This document shows, in pieces, positions 36,916-49,100 of a DNA stretch of 64,000 nucleotides. The position numbers and the translations under genes are program-made. Source of the stretch: Wolfiporia cocos (lineage: Eukaryota; Basidiomycota; Agaricomycetes; Polyporales; Phaeolaceae); assembly GCA_029448655.1 (NCBI GenBank), contig JACCLO010000003.1, forward strand, positions 4,402,001-4,466,000, in the 5' to 3' direction. Within the stretch, counting starts at the first letter, position 1. Each line of letters starts with the position of its first letter. The notes below the pieces were generated by a model. That model saw only the letters and a list, made by a program, of their open reading frames with translations. It was not told where the DNA came from and made no database searches.

Positions 36916-37600
36916 AAATAGGGGGCGAGAAATAAAACAGGTAGTTTCTATTAACTGACCTTCTTCACCATTCTCATTTCATCGCGCTCTGCCTGTAGTG
37001 ACCGAAGCCAGCTGGAGGTTATGTTCGCATTGTGATAAACCACGATGGCATCATTGTCGCTGCGCGAACACTGGTATGTCACGGCGTTGCTTCATGGCGA
37101 TGTTCATGGCGGATTTCTGCCCTTTTGTCAACTCGACCGGGGACGATCCCGATCGGGCTAGATAGGGCTGCACGCTATACACCCGAGATGCCTAAGAGTG
37201 AGCGTGGTGTCAATCAGCGATCGCGTTTATGTCGTGGCGCTTATGCTTACCCAACCTTTGACCAAGTCCTACTTAGCCATCTACTTCACAAATTCGCATC
37301 AGTGCTGTGATCCATCTTACCGTCTGTCGGCAATAGTGTTTATCATGGAAGTTCACTGCCTGAACGGTCTGACTGTCGATGGGCACCACAGGATAGCGTG
37401 GTAGTTGCTTTCTGCAATGGCCCTTCTGGCATCAGGTTAACCGCATCCAGCAGTCGTCATCATTCTGCACGACGTGTTAGAGGTTGGAAACAGTATCGGG
37501 AAAGGAGCCCTGATGGCAGAAGAAGACCGAGTGCGAGTGGCGAATACCAACCTGTTTCTGAACGCCATGGGGGTCTCTGACTCATGTTGACGATGTCACG
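36916..37600. other. No gene recognised
   Basis: Short overlapping frames without a recognisable family. Confidence 0.4.
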
Positions 37601-37608
37601 GTGTAACA

Positions 37609-39240
37609 CATGCAAGAACTCGTCTCGCACGTCGCCGAGTACAAGGCGACCGTCAAGGGGCTACAAGACGAGCTGCGCGGGGTTAGAAACTGCAGCAGCT
37701 TCGTGCAGCTCGTCTGGCCTCTACAGGGCGACCTCGCGGGCGCTCGCGCGGAAGGCTAGCAAGGTCCTGTGTGTCCCTTGCCGCCACGGCCGTCAGTACT
37801 GACCGCGACCATGGTCCGCAGCACTCTGTTCCGCGCAAGAAATATCAGGGCCCAAGATCTACGCGCTTGAGGAGGAGCTCCTTGATCTTCACGGCGAGAC
37901 CGGATCAGTCCAGCACATCTTGTCTGGCATCCGTGTCCTTGTTGGTTGCAAACTCCGCAAGCGGTGGTTCGACCGCAGCGACGCGGCGATGGCCCGCTGG
38001 CGGGGCACGAATTTATGTGCCGCGCCGCTGGCGCGCCTGAAGGTGCTGGAGACGAGCGGCGCTGGGGGCGGGGAGGACCTCGTGCCACAGGAGAGCTTGG
38101 AGGTTGCCGAGAGGAGAAAACGGCGCCGGCGGAGCGAGGGACTTCAGTCAATTATCTTAATCTGCCAACTGCCCTTCGCTTAAGAAATCGCAGTTGCGAG
38201 CTAGGTTTGCACGCAGATTAATCTGCTAACTGCGGCAGATTAATCTACTGTGACAATAAAATGGCACATCCCGGATTCGAACCAAGGACCGTAGCGCAGA
38301 TGAGAATAACAGCATCACGGCGTAATTAGCCAACTGAGCCATTGTGGCAACAATTCCCATTGACCAATCAAAATATATATAACGCAAATTTTACACACAA
38401 TTTTCGCAAATCATCAAGGCAACTAACTGCTTCAACAAGCATACAGAAATCAATGATAGTGGTAGCTTGTTTTACCATGCTTGACCTGGAGCAACTCACC
38501 ATGGGAAAGCTGAATACACTGGAATCACAGGTCTTGAGAGGCAGATTCATTTGTATTTGTGTTATGGAAGATGTTAAACTGCGAAAATGAAGTTTACAAA
38601 ATACTCTATATATTGCTTAAAATGGGGGTGACAACGATCGCACTGTAGCTCAGTTGGCTAATTATGCTGCAATGCTGTTATTCTCATCTGTGCTAAGGTC
38701 CTTGGTTCGAATCCGGGATGTGCCATTTTATTGTCACAGTAGATTAATCTGCCGCAGTTAGCAGATTAATCTGCGTGCAAACCTAGCTCGCAACTGCGAT
38801 TTCTTAAGCGAAGGGCAGTTGGCAGATTAAGATAATTGACTGAAACTCTACGCGGAGCAGCTGAAGAACAAGGAGAAGCGCATGCTCCTGCTGTTGCAGA
38901 AGAGTAGTCACACACAGAGCGCGCGGGCGGAGTTGACGCACGCCGTGAGTGTTCAACAGCAAGTGCGCCGAGTCCCGCGAGGCCGTCGAGGAGGTCCTCT
39001 GCGTCGGGCTCGTGCCCTACGCGAGCGGCAGCATACGACCTCACCGCGCAGTTCATGTTCAAGCGTCGTAGCAATGGGATGCGCATGCGGCTTGTGAAGC
39101 AGGGCGTGGGAGGATATTGGGACCCCCCACAGCTCATACGCTACTGGATTGGCGAGGGATAGTGCATCCCGGGCCTCATCGCATGCGACATTCTGGAGTA
39201 GTACGAGGGCGTCAGGCGGCAGCAGAACGCTGTGCCTGCG
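37609..39240 (+). pseudogene. Decayed coiled-coil gene, interrupted by a fold-back element
   Basis: Several plus-strand frames in series look like one helical, charged protein: MQELVSHVAEYKATVKGLQ (from about 37,609), later ALEEELLDLHGETGSVQHIL and IRVLVGCKLRKRWFDRSD, then EVAERRKRRRRS up to the insertion at 38,136, and AEQLKNKEKRMLLLLQK after it (from 38,859). Frames shift at least twice and contain stops. The fold-back element duplicated GCGGAGC within it. GC content is higher than in the surroundings. I do not recognise the family. Confidence 0.5.
38136..38851. mobile_element. Fold-back KDZ-end element, copy 3
   Basis: 716 bp with a perfect 7-bp duplication GCGGAGC (38,129-38,135 and 38,852-38,858). 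Ends GAGGGACTTCAGTC and GACTGAAACTCTAC. Both outward tRNA-like units are present; the right one has A box TAGCTCAGTTGG near 38,646 and B box GGTTCGAATCC near 38,705, followed by TTTT. Confidence 0.92.
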
Positions 39241-39671
39241 GACTAGGTCTTATGTATTATGTGCCTTGTTGAATCTTGTTCGGTCACACCAGCGGCTGCC
39301 TGTGTGACGGTGCGGGCTGTGATCACCAACGAGTGAGATGGGCCGGACCGACTCCGCGCCAGTGCAAAGCCGGAAATGGCTGAGGACGAAAGAGACGCCC
39401 TGTTCTCTTCCTGGCCCAATGCCCGTCGTGCGTGTGCCACCCAGGTGGTCAAGGAATCAAAAAAAAACCGTGGTACTCACGCAGGACGTCACACCAGCTC
39501 CTTCAGCTCCTTCGCAATGTACTTCAGATCGGATAGCCTGAGATGTCAATGATCGAATTCGTCTGGCTTGTCTTTACAGGAATTGGTAGCCCAGAAACAC
39601 TCCACAACGTTGTCGTCCAAGGAGGGTGTGACGACGACGAGACGAAGAGACTGCGCCGCATTTGTGTAGCC
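39241..39671. other. No gene recognised
   Basis: Sequence between two fold-back elements. It may be the remainder of the decayed gene at 37,609-39,240, but I cannot align it to a protein. Confidence 0.35.
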
Positions 39672-39678
39672 AGTCCAT

Positions 39679-40396
39679 GAGGGACTTCAGTCAATTATCT
39701 TAATCTGCCAACTGCCCTTCGCTTAAGAAATCGCAGTTGCGAGCTAGGTTTGCACGCAGATTAATCTGCTAACTGCGGCAGATTAATCTACTGTGACAAT
39801 AAAATGGCACGTCCCGGATTCGAACCAAGGACCTTAGCACAGATGAGAATAACAGCATCGCAGCATAATTAGCCAACTGAGCCATTGTGGCAACAGGTAC
39901 CATTGACCAATTAAAATATATATAACGCAAATTTTACACACAATTTTCGCAAATCATCAAGGCAACTAACTGCTTCAACAAGCATACAGAAATCAATGAT
40001 AGTGGTAGCTTGATTTACCATGCTTGACCTGGAGCAACTCACCATGGGAAAGCTGAATACACTGGAATCACAGGTCTTTAGAGGCAGATTCATTTGTATT
40101 TGTGTTATATGGAAGATGTTAAACTGCGAAAATGAAGTTTACAAAATACTCTATATATTGCTTAAAATGGGGACAACACTAACCGCACTGTAGCTCAGTT
40201 GGCTAGTTATGCTGCGATGCTGTTATTCTTGTCTGTGCTAAGGTCCTTGGTTCGAATCCGGGACGTGCCATTTTATTGTCGCAGTAGATTAATCTGCCGC
40301 AGTTAGCAGATTAATCTGCGTGCAAACCTAGCTCGCAACTGCGATTTCTTAAGCGAAGGGCAGTTGGCAGATTAAGATAATTGACTGAAACTCTAC
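39679..40396. mobile_element. Fold-back KDZ-end element, copy 4
   Basis: 718 bp with a perfect 7-bp duplication AGTCCAT (39,672-39,678 and 40,397-40,403). Nearly identical to copies 1 and 3, with the same two outward tRNA-like units. Confidence 0.92.
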
Positions 40397-40630
40397 AGTC
40401 CATCGCTGTGACGGGAGGGAATGCCATGTTCACGTCAAAACGATGGTAGAGCTGAGCATCGGAACGTTATAGTCAGACTGTAGGCGGGGAACGAGAGGGG
40501 AGTCCATTGTCACGAACCTCTGGAGTCGCGATGACATCGTTAGATGGTCATACCTTAACCGTAAAATTCAAGGCTGAGACGGTAAACAGATGAGCAAGTC
40601 TCCACATTGAATCGAACAACACTGCGATGC

Positions 40631-42147
40631 CTACTTGATGATGGCACGAGAATAGAGGCTGGGGAACCAAATCGGTGCGAGATTGGCCCAATCTGCCTCT
40701 ATCTGCTTCTTGAAAGTTTCATCTGCATAGTAGACATACAGCTTCACCGACTTCAGCGATATGTACTTTCCAGCGTGACGGGGTGATCAGCAGGGCATAG
40801 TGCTCTACGTAATGCGAGCAGCACGTGGGACATAATTGATGGGCTCGCTGCTGAGGGATTGGGCGACACTTGGATCATAATTTTCTCAAGTATCGTAGGG
40901 CATGTGGATGAAATCATACGCTGGATCACACCATATGTCTCCGATCTCTCCAGCAAAGCTGGAGGCAGGTGGGATTCACTGATGTCTATCCACAGCTCCC
41001 GCAGGCCAGTATTCCGGGACAGGTCTACATCTAATACTGTGCAAGAAGCATGCAGTGAGCGTATCATCTGTCAAGCAACGAATCTGCGTACCGCGAAGAG
41101 GTTGTATGCTGTGTGGATTCGCGCCCAAGAGTGATCTGAGTGGGTGTATCCAAAAGCTACGTAAGGCTTTCCCTGCATGATCTAGTAGCTGCTGTAGATT
41201 CGAGCAGCCGACGGCTTTCCAAAGAAACAGTATAGTCGCGGGGCCGCTTGACGTCTCTAGCTCAGCACGTGGAAATAGCGTGCGAAGTTCATCTGGCCAG
41301 TCCAGATCCCGGAAAGCCAACTTCTTGAGACTCGGCGAGGGAGCCCATCGTCTGCTCGCTGGAGGCACCCGTCTGTCCAACAAGCGCAGGCCGCCGATGT
41401 GGAGCTCCTCCAGGCAGTCGAGTGCACAGACAAGACGCAAGAGCACCGAGATCGAGGGGAGGGTGATGTCCTCGAGTCTCAAGAAAGTGACCGAACGGAA
41501 GGAGGAGAGGTGCAGGAACACGCTCTGTGCAATCGCACCCGGCGTCCATTCTCCACGCTCGATGCAGAGCCATGCCAGGCATGGGAGCTGTCCGCCCGCG
41601 AACATTGCTGCGAACGTGCCGACATGTGCGATGCTGTACTTCCCTGCTCTGCTGCCCTGCCTGCCCTCCTCTTCTACCCTGCCTCGGAGGATGACACGAT
41701 ACACACTGCGTCTTCGCCTCGGAACGATTTTGATATAACGCGCATACAGGCATACATCTTCCATGCTGTAACATCCCTTCATCTGATATGTCCTGATCTT
41801 GAGGCGATTGCTGGTCGGGTACCACCCTCTACATACTTCCTCCGCGATACCCAACGTCTCCGGCTCCGGCTCATCTGCGAGGTATCCTAAAATCTTGTCC
41901 CATATCCCGATTGGTATCCGGGATGCCGCCGTCTCCGAGCTGAACACAGGTAGTAGGGCATCCCGTCTCCGAACGAGTTCCCATGGCCGCTTTGGCAGAC
42001 GCCACTCGATGTCCCGCAGTACCCGCGCCTCAATGTCGAGCGCGGCGCACTCATTTACGCATGACTGAACAGCGTTAGTTTTGGACAAACACCACACTTT
42101 CGTCGCAGGCCCACCGCTGCAGGTTCTCTTTCCGTCTCATAGGACAT
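40631..42147 (-). pseudogene. F-box-like protein gene, paralogue 4, one frameshift
   Basis: The exon plan is that of paralogue 2: 42,115-42,147 (MSYETEREPAA), 41,092-42,064 and 40,631-41,036, with introns of 50 and 55 nt. The F-box-like motif (IPIGIWDKILGYL, then ETLGIAEEVCRGW) and LRR-like strands are intact. A single A is missing near 40,768 (paralogue 3 reads GAAAAGTAC where this reads GAAAGTAC). This shifts the frame before the C terminus, which otherwise ends IWFPSLYSRAIIK. With that base restored the length would be about 470 codons. It may make a protein with an altered tail. Confidence 0.75.
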
Positions 42148-42239
42148 ATCGTATTTGGATATTGTCGTGCTGGGGAATGCGACCGGGGGAGCAGGTTGCA
42201 AGTAACAAGAGGCAAGAAATGAAGGTAAAGTATCTCCGA

Positions 42240-42890
42240 GTTCATACTGTCTGGGTGCTTATTAGATATGTCTGACGCGCACTCTGATACAATGCTTCGG
42301 TCCCCCCTACATATACAGCACAGCCCCTGCACAGGCTTATCTACATCTTCCATTTTACCTTCCCCCGTCTGTTTCTGACTTTGAGAACAACCGCACGCCG
42401 CCTGTACATGCATATCCTGATATTCAGTTTGTAGTGACACTATCCTTGTTATTCAGTATACTATAGCCATCGTTCGAACGTTCGTCTCGCGCGTATCGTG
42501 TGGTGCACTTCTCGTCGCACTCCCTCGTGTGCTGCACTGGCCACTCTTGGCTTTCAACAGCCTTCTTCGCAGCTTCTCCATGCTCCGAATGTGGCAGAGA
42601 TAAGCACAGCATGCCTGAACGTTCTCGCGCTGCCGATACGCATCTGCCTCAGGCAATGCAGGATCAGTTACTAACTCTGTGACCGAGATCATCAGAGTTC
42701 TCTAGAAGTTCTGACAAGGCGACCACGAATCTGTTGATTCGTGAACGCCTCAAGGTACCTTGATAGGACAGGTAGCCGCCGATTGTGAATCGTGTTCTGC
42801 AGCAACCCACACTCCGACACCAGAAACAGGACGGGGGAATAAGGAGCAAGATGATTGTCTGCTGTTCTGGGCACCCGGTAGAGTTTCAGT
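42240..42890. repeat. Conserved F-box-gene upstream block, copy 3
   Basis: Matches 14,119-14,720 and 36,230-36,915, ending near 42,880. No convincing gene is visible in it. Confidence 0.55.
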
Positions 42891-42999
42891 GCCCCAGATA
42901 CATCTTTAGAGTGAACGCAGATGCATCTAGGCCACTCTAACACGTAAATCACGTGCCAAGTATGTAGACAGATGCATCCAGATACATTTATCATCTATG

Positions 43000-43180
43000 G
43001 AGGGACTTCAGTCAATTATCTTAATCTGCCAACTGCCCTTCACTTAAGAAATCGCAGTTGCCAGCTAGGTTTGCACGCAGATTAATCTACACCAATCCTG
43101 ATGAAGCTAGTTCCGCACACAGGTTAATCTACACAATCGCGCAGATTAAGCTACACAATTGCGCAGATTAATCTACAAAC
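43000..43180. repeat. Left end of the KDZ element with subterminal repeats
   Basis: After about 90 bp of terminal repeat there are four spaced copies of a CAGATTAATCTAC-like motif (about 43,078, 43,120, 43,142 and 43,164). The AGATTAATCT core is palindromic and is a good candidate for a transposase binding site. Confidence 0.8.
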
Positions 43181-43447
43181 ATGCTGATGTCGCCGCGCGC
43201 GGTAGATCGAATCGCGTATAGACGTGTGATAGTATAGATTAGTGTACGCTTACAAATGTACAACAATACAGTTCAATACGCCAGTACTGATCGATGTCGG
43301 CTCAATGTACCTGTTGTATCAGATCTGAGATGCGAATCTATTTGCTCGTCTGGGGTGTACACGATGTGTACCTCTCGGTTGCAGCGAGAATTCTACCTGA
43401 TAGTTCTGGTTAGATATGAGCGCACAAACGACCAGGTTCTACGCACC

Positions 43448-43717
43448 TTAATCTAGCGAACACCGTTCTACTTTCATATCCTCATCCCACTCCCACTTGT
43501 AGACCGACGGCTCCGCCCTCTTCCCGTTAGCCTCCTCCGGCTCGTTCGTTAGATCGATGATTGAAGAACTCGACGTGGACCTACGCCTCTTGTGCGACCG
43601 ATGGGAAGTGGTCGCGGCGGCCGCTCTCGACGTGGATGCCATGGGCTGGCCATTCTCGGCCTTGCGTATTTTGCGTTTTGGGCGCACCGGTGGGCGCACA
43701 TGCGCCATTGTCGCATT
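43448..43717 (-). CDS. Small basic nuclear-type protein or terminal exon
   Basis: From an in-frame ATG near 43,717 this frame encodes about 89 residues. It contains a basic cluster (RPKRKIRK), a second one (HKRRR), then SSSSIIDLTNEPEE, which fits a SUMO-interaction motif (hydrophobic IIDL next to Ser and acidic residues), and ends at 43,448. It could be the last exon of the gene running from 45,464 on the same strand; I could not find an intron with matching phase, so it is listed separately. Confidence 0.45.
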   Translation of the reverse strand, partial: NATMAHVRPPVRPKRKIRKAENGQPMASTSRAAAATTSHRSHKRRRSTSSSSIIDLTNEPEEANGKRAEPSVYKWEWDEDMKVERCSLD

Positions 43718-43829
43718 CATGGGGGAATACTCCCACGGTGGGCATTCCAAGGCTACACATTAGTTGCAAAAGGATACTACTGGTGAAGCTTCGTCACGCA
43801 CCTTGGGTCCTTAATTCAGTTACATGAGC

Positions 43830-44163
43830 TAGGTATATAGGGATGGCCGGGTGGCGCAATGCATCCTGCTCTAGAGCCAGCCCAGGGCACCTGGTGAACG
43901 TCCAATTGTCGGGCGGGCGCAAATATCAGATTGTCGCATAGCACGCACCGTGTCACATCCGGCAGTCGCATCAATAGCGCGTTCGCATTTGGCACGGGGA
44001 TCCTCGAGCGCAGACCCCAGATGTCCACCCACACCTCCCAAAGTCGATCCCAAATCTCCACTCTAGTCACGTCTACGTCCAGGCCAAACATATTCAGCAT
44101 TGAGGGAAAGTCTGCCAGCCGCACGTATCCATTCACAGCATGGATGATAGCGGCTGCCGGCAT
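43830..44163 (-). CDS. Unrecognised protein segment of the KDZ element (exon)
   Basis: The frame from the ATG at 44,163 has normal protein character, with Trp-rich RVEIWDRLWEVWVDIWGLRS and a VTRCVLCDNLIFA segment. It may be joined to the gene upstream: a GTGCGT donor at about 44,244 and an acceptor TTATAG at about 44,173 would splice them in phase 0 and replace the stop at 44,214. The downstream end is unclear. Confidence 0.45.
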
Positions 44164-44213
44164 CAACCTGTCCTATAAGCACTAATAGTGAATTGACGTT
44201 CAATGGAGAAAGC

Positions 44214-44291
44214 TCAGTCACTAGCCTTCTTCCAGAACACCGCACGCACCGTGGTGATCTTGTCCTGGGCCATCGCGTCGGTCACGGACTC

Positions 44292-44337
<46 letters not shown>

Positions 44338-45464
44338 CCGTCGCGGGTGCCGTCGTCGCGGGTGCCGTCGTCGCGGTTGCCGTCGTCGCGGTTGCCGCCG
44401 TTGCCGTTGCCGTTGCCGCCGTCGTGGGTGCCGTCGTCGCGGGTGCCGTCGTCGCGGTGGCGGTCGTCGCGGTGGTGGTCGTGGGTGTCGCGGTGGTGGT
44501 CACCGACGTCGTTCTGTGATTAAAGTAGAAGTACAATGTAGGCTTTGTATGTCAAACATTCACTTACCTGTGAGGGACCACCCGTGTCGCTTGCTTGGGT
44601 CAACGATGCAAGTAATTTCGCGATGTCGTCGTCGACCTCGTCATCATCGTCCTTCCAATCATACGTCAGTACCGCCCTCCAACAGAGCGTGAAAGAACTT
44701 ATGCTCTCGCGAAAAAGGTCGTCGAAGTACTCGTCGAGCGGCGGCCTCTCTTGAGACAATGAAACAGCGTTCACGGTGTCGTTCCTCTTGCCGTTATCTT
44801 GTTCCACCGCAGATGATTTCTTCCTTGTTTTTGCCTCTTCTTTGAGCCTGGCTTTTGCATCGCTGGCAGCCTTGGCGGCCTCCTGTTTCAGACGGCGGGC
44901 CTCCCTCGCTTGCGCCTGTTCGAACTGTTTGACAGCCCTCACGTTCTCGCGGGCTTCGCAGCGCTTGCGTTTCTCCTCCTCTCGCTGTGCCTGCTTGCAG
45001 GCTTTTGCAAAGTCATGCTGCTCCTGTCTGTGCGCCTTTTCGCGTTCGCGCTCCTCACGTTTACGTGCTTTCTCCAGGTCTTGTTGTAGCTTTCTGTTGG
45101 CGGCGGCCGCTGTCCGTGCTGCTATGTTTTGGGTGCACTTGGCGGCATCGTTCTGGGCATCCTCGAAGCGAATCGCCTCGATTTGCTCGACGATCTCCAC
45201 CAGTAATAGGTCCTGCTGGGGGAACCACCTCTCCCCGCAATTTCCGGGACCCACACACTTCGCCGGTCAGCGTCGAATAGCGTCACTGCAGGCGGGACTT
45301 ACCAGAAAGAGCCAGTCGCCAACATGGCCTTCCTTGTAGCAAAGCTGGGACCTTACCGGACACAACTTGCATTGAGGACACCTAGCTGGGATCGGCGGTC
45401 GGCGGGCGAGAGAGCCTTTCTCTGCTAGCCTCTTAAGGCGGGGAGAGTACTTGGTTTTTGGCAT
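44214..45464 (-). CDS. Zinc-ribbon/coiled-coil protein of the KDZ element
   Basis: I propose three exons: 45,303-45,464, 44,568-45,257 and 44,214-44,513, with introns of 45 and 54 nt (GTAAGT and GTAAGTG donors) and consistent phases. The N terminus has clustered cysteines (CPQCKLCPVRSQLC, then GDWLFL, CVGPGNCGERWF), which looks like a zinc ribbon. The middle is a long charged helix rich in Lys, Arg, Glu and Ala, probably a coiled coil, followed by an acidic stretch (DWKDDDDEVDDDI). Exon 3 is translated from a microsatellite and gives His/Arg/Asp/Gly and Gly-Asn repeats before the tail AVFWKKASD. It lies next to the transposase on the same strand. I do not know its role. Confidence 0.65.
44290..44510. 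repeat. CCGTTG and GGTGCCGTCGTCGCG tandem repeats inside exon 3
   Basis: Eight or so CCGTTG units, then 15-bp units, then CCGTTG again. All frames are open because the unit lengths are multiples of three; the minus-strand frame is the one continuous with the gene. Confidence 0.85.
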
Positions 45465-46190
45465 GGGGCATTGCGCCAGGCAGGATGAGGACTTGTTGAG
45501 GACTGGACGGCGAAGCTGGACGTGGCAGGGAAGAAAGGAGGGCGAAGAAAAGTTCTCGGCATCGGGATGAAACAGGAAGTGTGGCTTGTATTTTTTTTCT
45601 CTCTGGGTATATGTTTTATTTAATCACGGCGGCGACGTCTGGTACGTGTCACCGTAATTATCGTGAAACTGTTATTGTGGAATATTGGCCCCCGGACACA
45701 CCACATCATGGGCTGACATACGTATGGTCCATCGTCAGCCAGCACATGTTCTTACTCGCTGCACGTATGGACCGATATCTACCCCTCACCCACTGATGAG
45801 CTCCTCGCTGATCATCTACGACGACACCTACTCCAATAAATCGTGGTCCATCGTCGGACAGGGTATGTTCACTCTACCCGCTCGTTACACGCACGGACCG
45901 ATATCTATACCTCGTCAGCAGAATCCAAGTCATCTGCAACGACACCTACTCCAATAAATCGTGGTCCTTCAGGGTATAATCGCCCTCCACGACGTCATCC
46001 AGGTAGGCTGTATCCGTGACATTGGCGGTATTTTCCAATTTGATACTCCCCTGCACACACTTTAGCACATGAGATAAAGCATTAGACTGCACCCACCACA
46101 GAGATCACCGCTTCGAATCGTATCTCGCAGCCTCGTAGCAAGCGCATGTAACGATACGCCTGTCTATGTCTCCTCAGACCGAATGTAGTC
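45465..46190. repeat. Intergenic region with the ~120-bp internal repeat of the KDZ element
   Basis: At about 45,710-45,965 there are two to three imperfect units with the landmarks GGTCCATCGTCGG, GACCGATATCTA, CTCGTCAGCAGAATCC and CACCTACTCCAATAAATC. The same unit occurs at 53,029-53,182 and, inverted, at 59,405-59,790. Confidence 0.75.
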
Positions 46191-46196
46191 TATTCC

Positions 46197-49100
46197 TCAA
46201 ACGACATACTTTGGTGCATAGTTCGCATACCCATGCTCTCCAGCCTGGTTCTCCTCTGTCGCACGCCGTAGCCATTGCTGTCTCTGGAATAGAAAGAATC
46301 GCACGGTCCGACGCATCTCCTCTTCTAACAATTCCACCTCTTCAGTCAAGCGCGCGCACTGTTACGGTTATTTTAATTTTTCGAATATCGACAGAACTCA
46401 CCATTGGGCGAATACGATACAGGGACTTGTTGCACAACCAACTCCCCTGGCTACTCGTGACTCTACTGGGCGCATCCCCAGTTGTACTAGTCTATAGGGC
46501 GCGTTTCATCTTTAGCAGATCCAACTCTGCCACCATTTCATGTTCATCGTTTACTTGCTGATAGATGGCGTTCAACCGCCATCATCCCTATCTATCGTCT
46601 CAGATATATTACTACATACTTATCAAATGTTTGGTACTATAGCGTAGATAGTATCGGTGACATCTGGGACAGGCTTGACCCCTGAAACCTAACGTAGTAT
46701 ATAAACTCATGTACTTACTGTCGAGGCTCTTCAGCTCGACCTTGTTGTACAAACAAGAAGTCTTATACTCGTTCTCAAACGTAGGAAACTACGCTCAGTA
46801 TTTCTCACTCGAGCAACTGAACGACTAAGTCCTCGAAGTGCACACTGACTTCCCGGACTTATGCGAGTCTTATATTCTATCAGACTCGCACTTGAACAGA
46901 TTATATCCTCTAACGCGTATTGGATATTAACCAATCTCCTAAGGACCTCACTTAGGACTTGAAGGCATCCAACAAGTATTTGCCTTGCATACGGCGACGT
47001 GCCTACGTGCAGAAGAACGATCTATATTTGCGATTCGAATATACGAACGTGTATTCGACCCGTAACACGCACCTCGCCCTGGAGCGAAACCAGTGCACTC
47101 GCACACCTGCAAAAGCATAAGCTCTTGCTCACTGTATAAATGATTGGATTGCGCCTTCCTCCATGTAACTCTTCAATGCTGCGTCGCTTACATTCTTGAC
47201 AAACGACACATCCTCCCACAACCACAATGCCGAGCGTCTACTATCCCCCAGTCGCGTCTCATCGGCTTGCATTGCAAACAACGCGAGATCGCCTTCATGC
47301 AACTCGCGGTATGTCGGATCGTCCTTAGGCATTCCTAACCTTACGAGGGCATCTCTAGCTCTCCTATACTCCCGCGCGGCCCTACGAATCAGTTCTGTCT
47401 GCTTTCTAATGTTTTTATTAGCTTGCGCATTCGCCTTCTGCCCTGTCACCTTCTCCTTGCGTTTCCAGTGCGCGTATTTAGTTATGAGATGGGCGCGCAC
47501 TTGATCCAACGCATCGTTTGCTTGCCCTTCATGTAGGGATCGTTCTACTGAACAAATTTTGGCGAAGTCAGGGTGGGTCGACAGTGACGAGTTGTATGAG
47601 GAAGGTAAGTTGATACTAAAACTCTGCAACTCCGCCACCGCCACCGCTTGGTCTTGATGTACCCGTGTCTCAGCACTTTGTGATTCTGTTGACTTCCTCT
47701 TGAGCCCAACATCCGTATGCTCGCCCTCTCCCTCTGCCTCGCTAGCTTGCTCCTCGTCGCTGTCTTCATCTTCATCGCCCTGCGTATCCACCTCCAGCTT
47801 GACGTCCCACTCAACAATTTTGTTTATCCCACTCGGCTCCGCCCTTGTTTCCAAGGCAGACTCCACAACAGCTGTGATGAATCTCGTGTGGAGGGCCTCC
47901 CACTCCTCCAAACGCGCCCATAGTTGCCGCTTTCTGTCCTGGACGACATCCGCATCTTGTCCGCTCACCAGCTTGCTATTAATCTCATGTAGCAATGATA
48001 TACTGTATCACAGCATGAACAACCGCATGTCGACGGAACGAATCACATACCGCATTTCTTGCAGCACAATTCCTTCTTCTATCGTACGTATAACCCCACT
48101 CTCGTTCGTGTCCTTGGCACGGGTATTCAGCTCCATCACGAGGTCAAGCTGGGAGGATACTATAACCAAATCAGCACACATGCAGTCACCGAAGGGGGGA
48201 GGGGGGGGTCACACCTTTCGCTTTCCGCGATTCGTAAGGATTTTTCAACCCTTTATGCTGCTTGACGTCCACCACCCTGGCGAGGAAACTACGTTCTTCC
48301 TTGCGCCAGGCGTCGAGAGAAAATCCCGAGTCATGCACACTTTCTTCCAGCCTCTCGAGGTGATTGACAGCGTCAGCTTTTTGAGCGACCGCTTTCATGT
48401 GCTTTGTTGCAAGATCGCGTGCTGTGAAAAGTCAGAATCGCAAGGCGCCGGTAGCAGCAACACTCAATCATACCTAGAGAGTGCACCCGCCTGACATTCA
48501 TATCTGAATGGTGATCATTGATGACATCACGGCGATGCCCCGCTGACATCTCCCACGTGTGGGCTCCCAGCGCGTTCAGCACTGCCCACACCCTCTCTGC
48601 TGCTTCGCCATCCGTCATCCCCACTCCAGGTAGCAGATAAAATGAAAACAAAAAATGACAGAGCGCACGATGCATCTGCTCATGTAACTTTCCTACACCA
48701 CGTTTGGTATCCGGAAAGTGCGCGGACCCTATGCTAACAATTGATCCAAATGGTCTCGCGCCTTCGCCATCCGCTTGTCGAAATTGATCGAATATTGACA
48801 ATTGATGTCGTACCCAGAAATATGAAGGAGGAGGTCCATCCAAGGTTGCAAACCAGAAAGCATGGCGAAATCAACGTTCGCGAATCTAAATCCCCGTTAG
48901 TGCCCATATATACCATCAACGTGATGTCCGTACCTTTCTCCTTTTTGCAGGTCAACCCCACCTGCAGGCAATACGAACATGTGCCTCGCGCATATCAGCC
49001 CTACTGTGCCAGATACCTTGGACCAATGCCCTCCGTATCCCATAGCGCCGAACTTGTTGCATGTTGATTCCTGCCCCACGTACTCAGATGGGTCCCAAAC

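Noticed and set aside
44193..44523. Two plus-strand open frames of over 100 codons in the CCGTTG repeat
   Set aside because: Repeat units are multiples of three, so all frames stay open; the minus-strand frame is continuous with a spliced gene.
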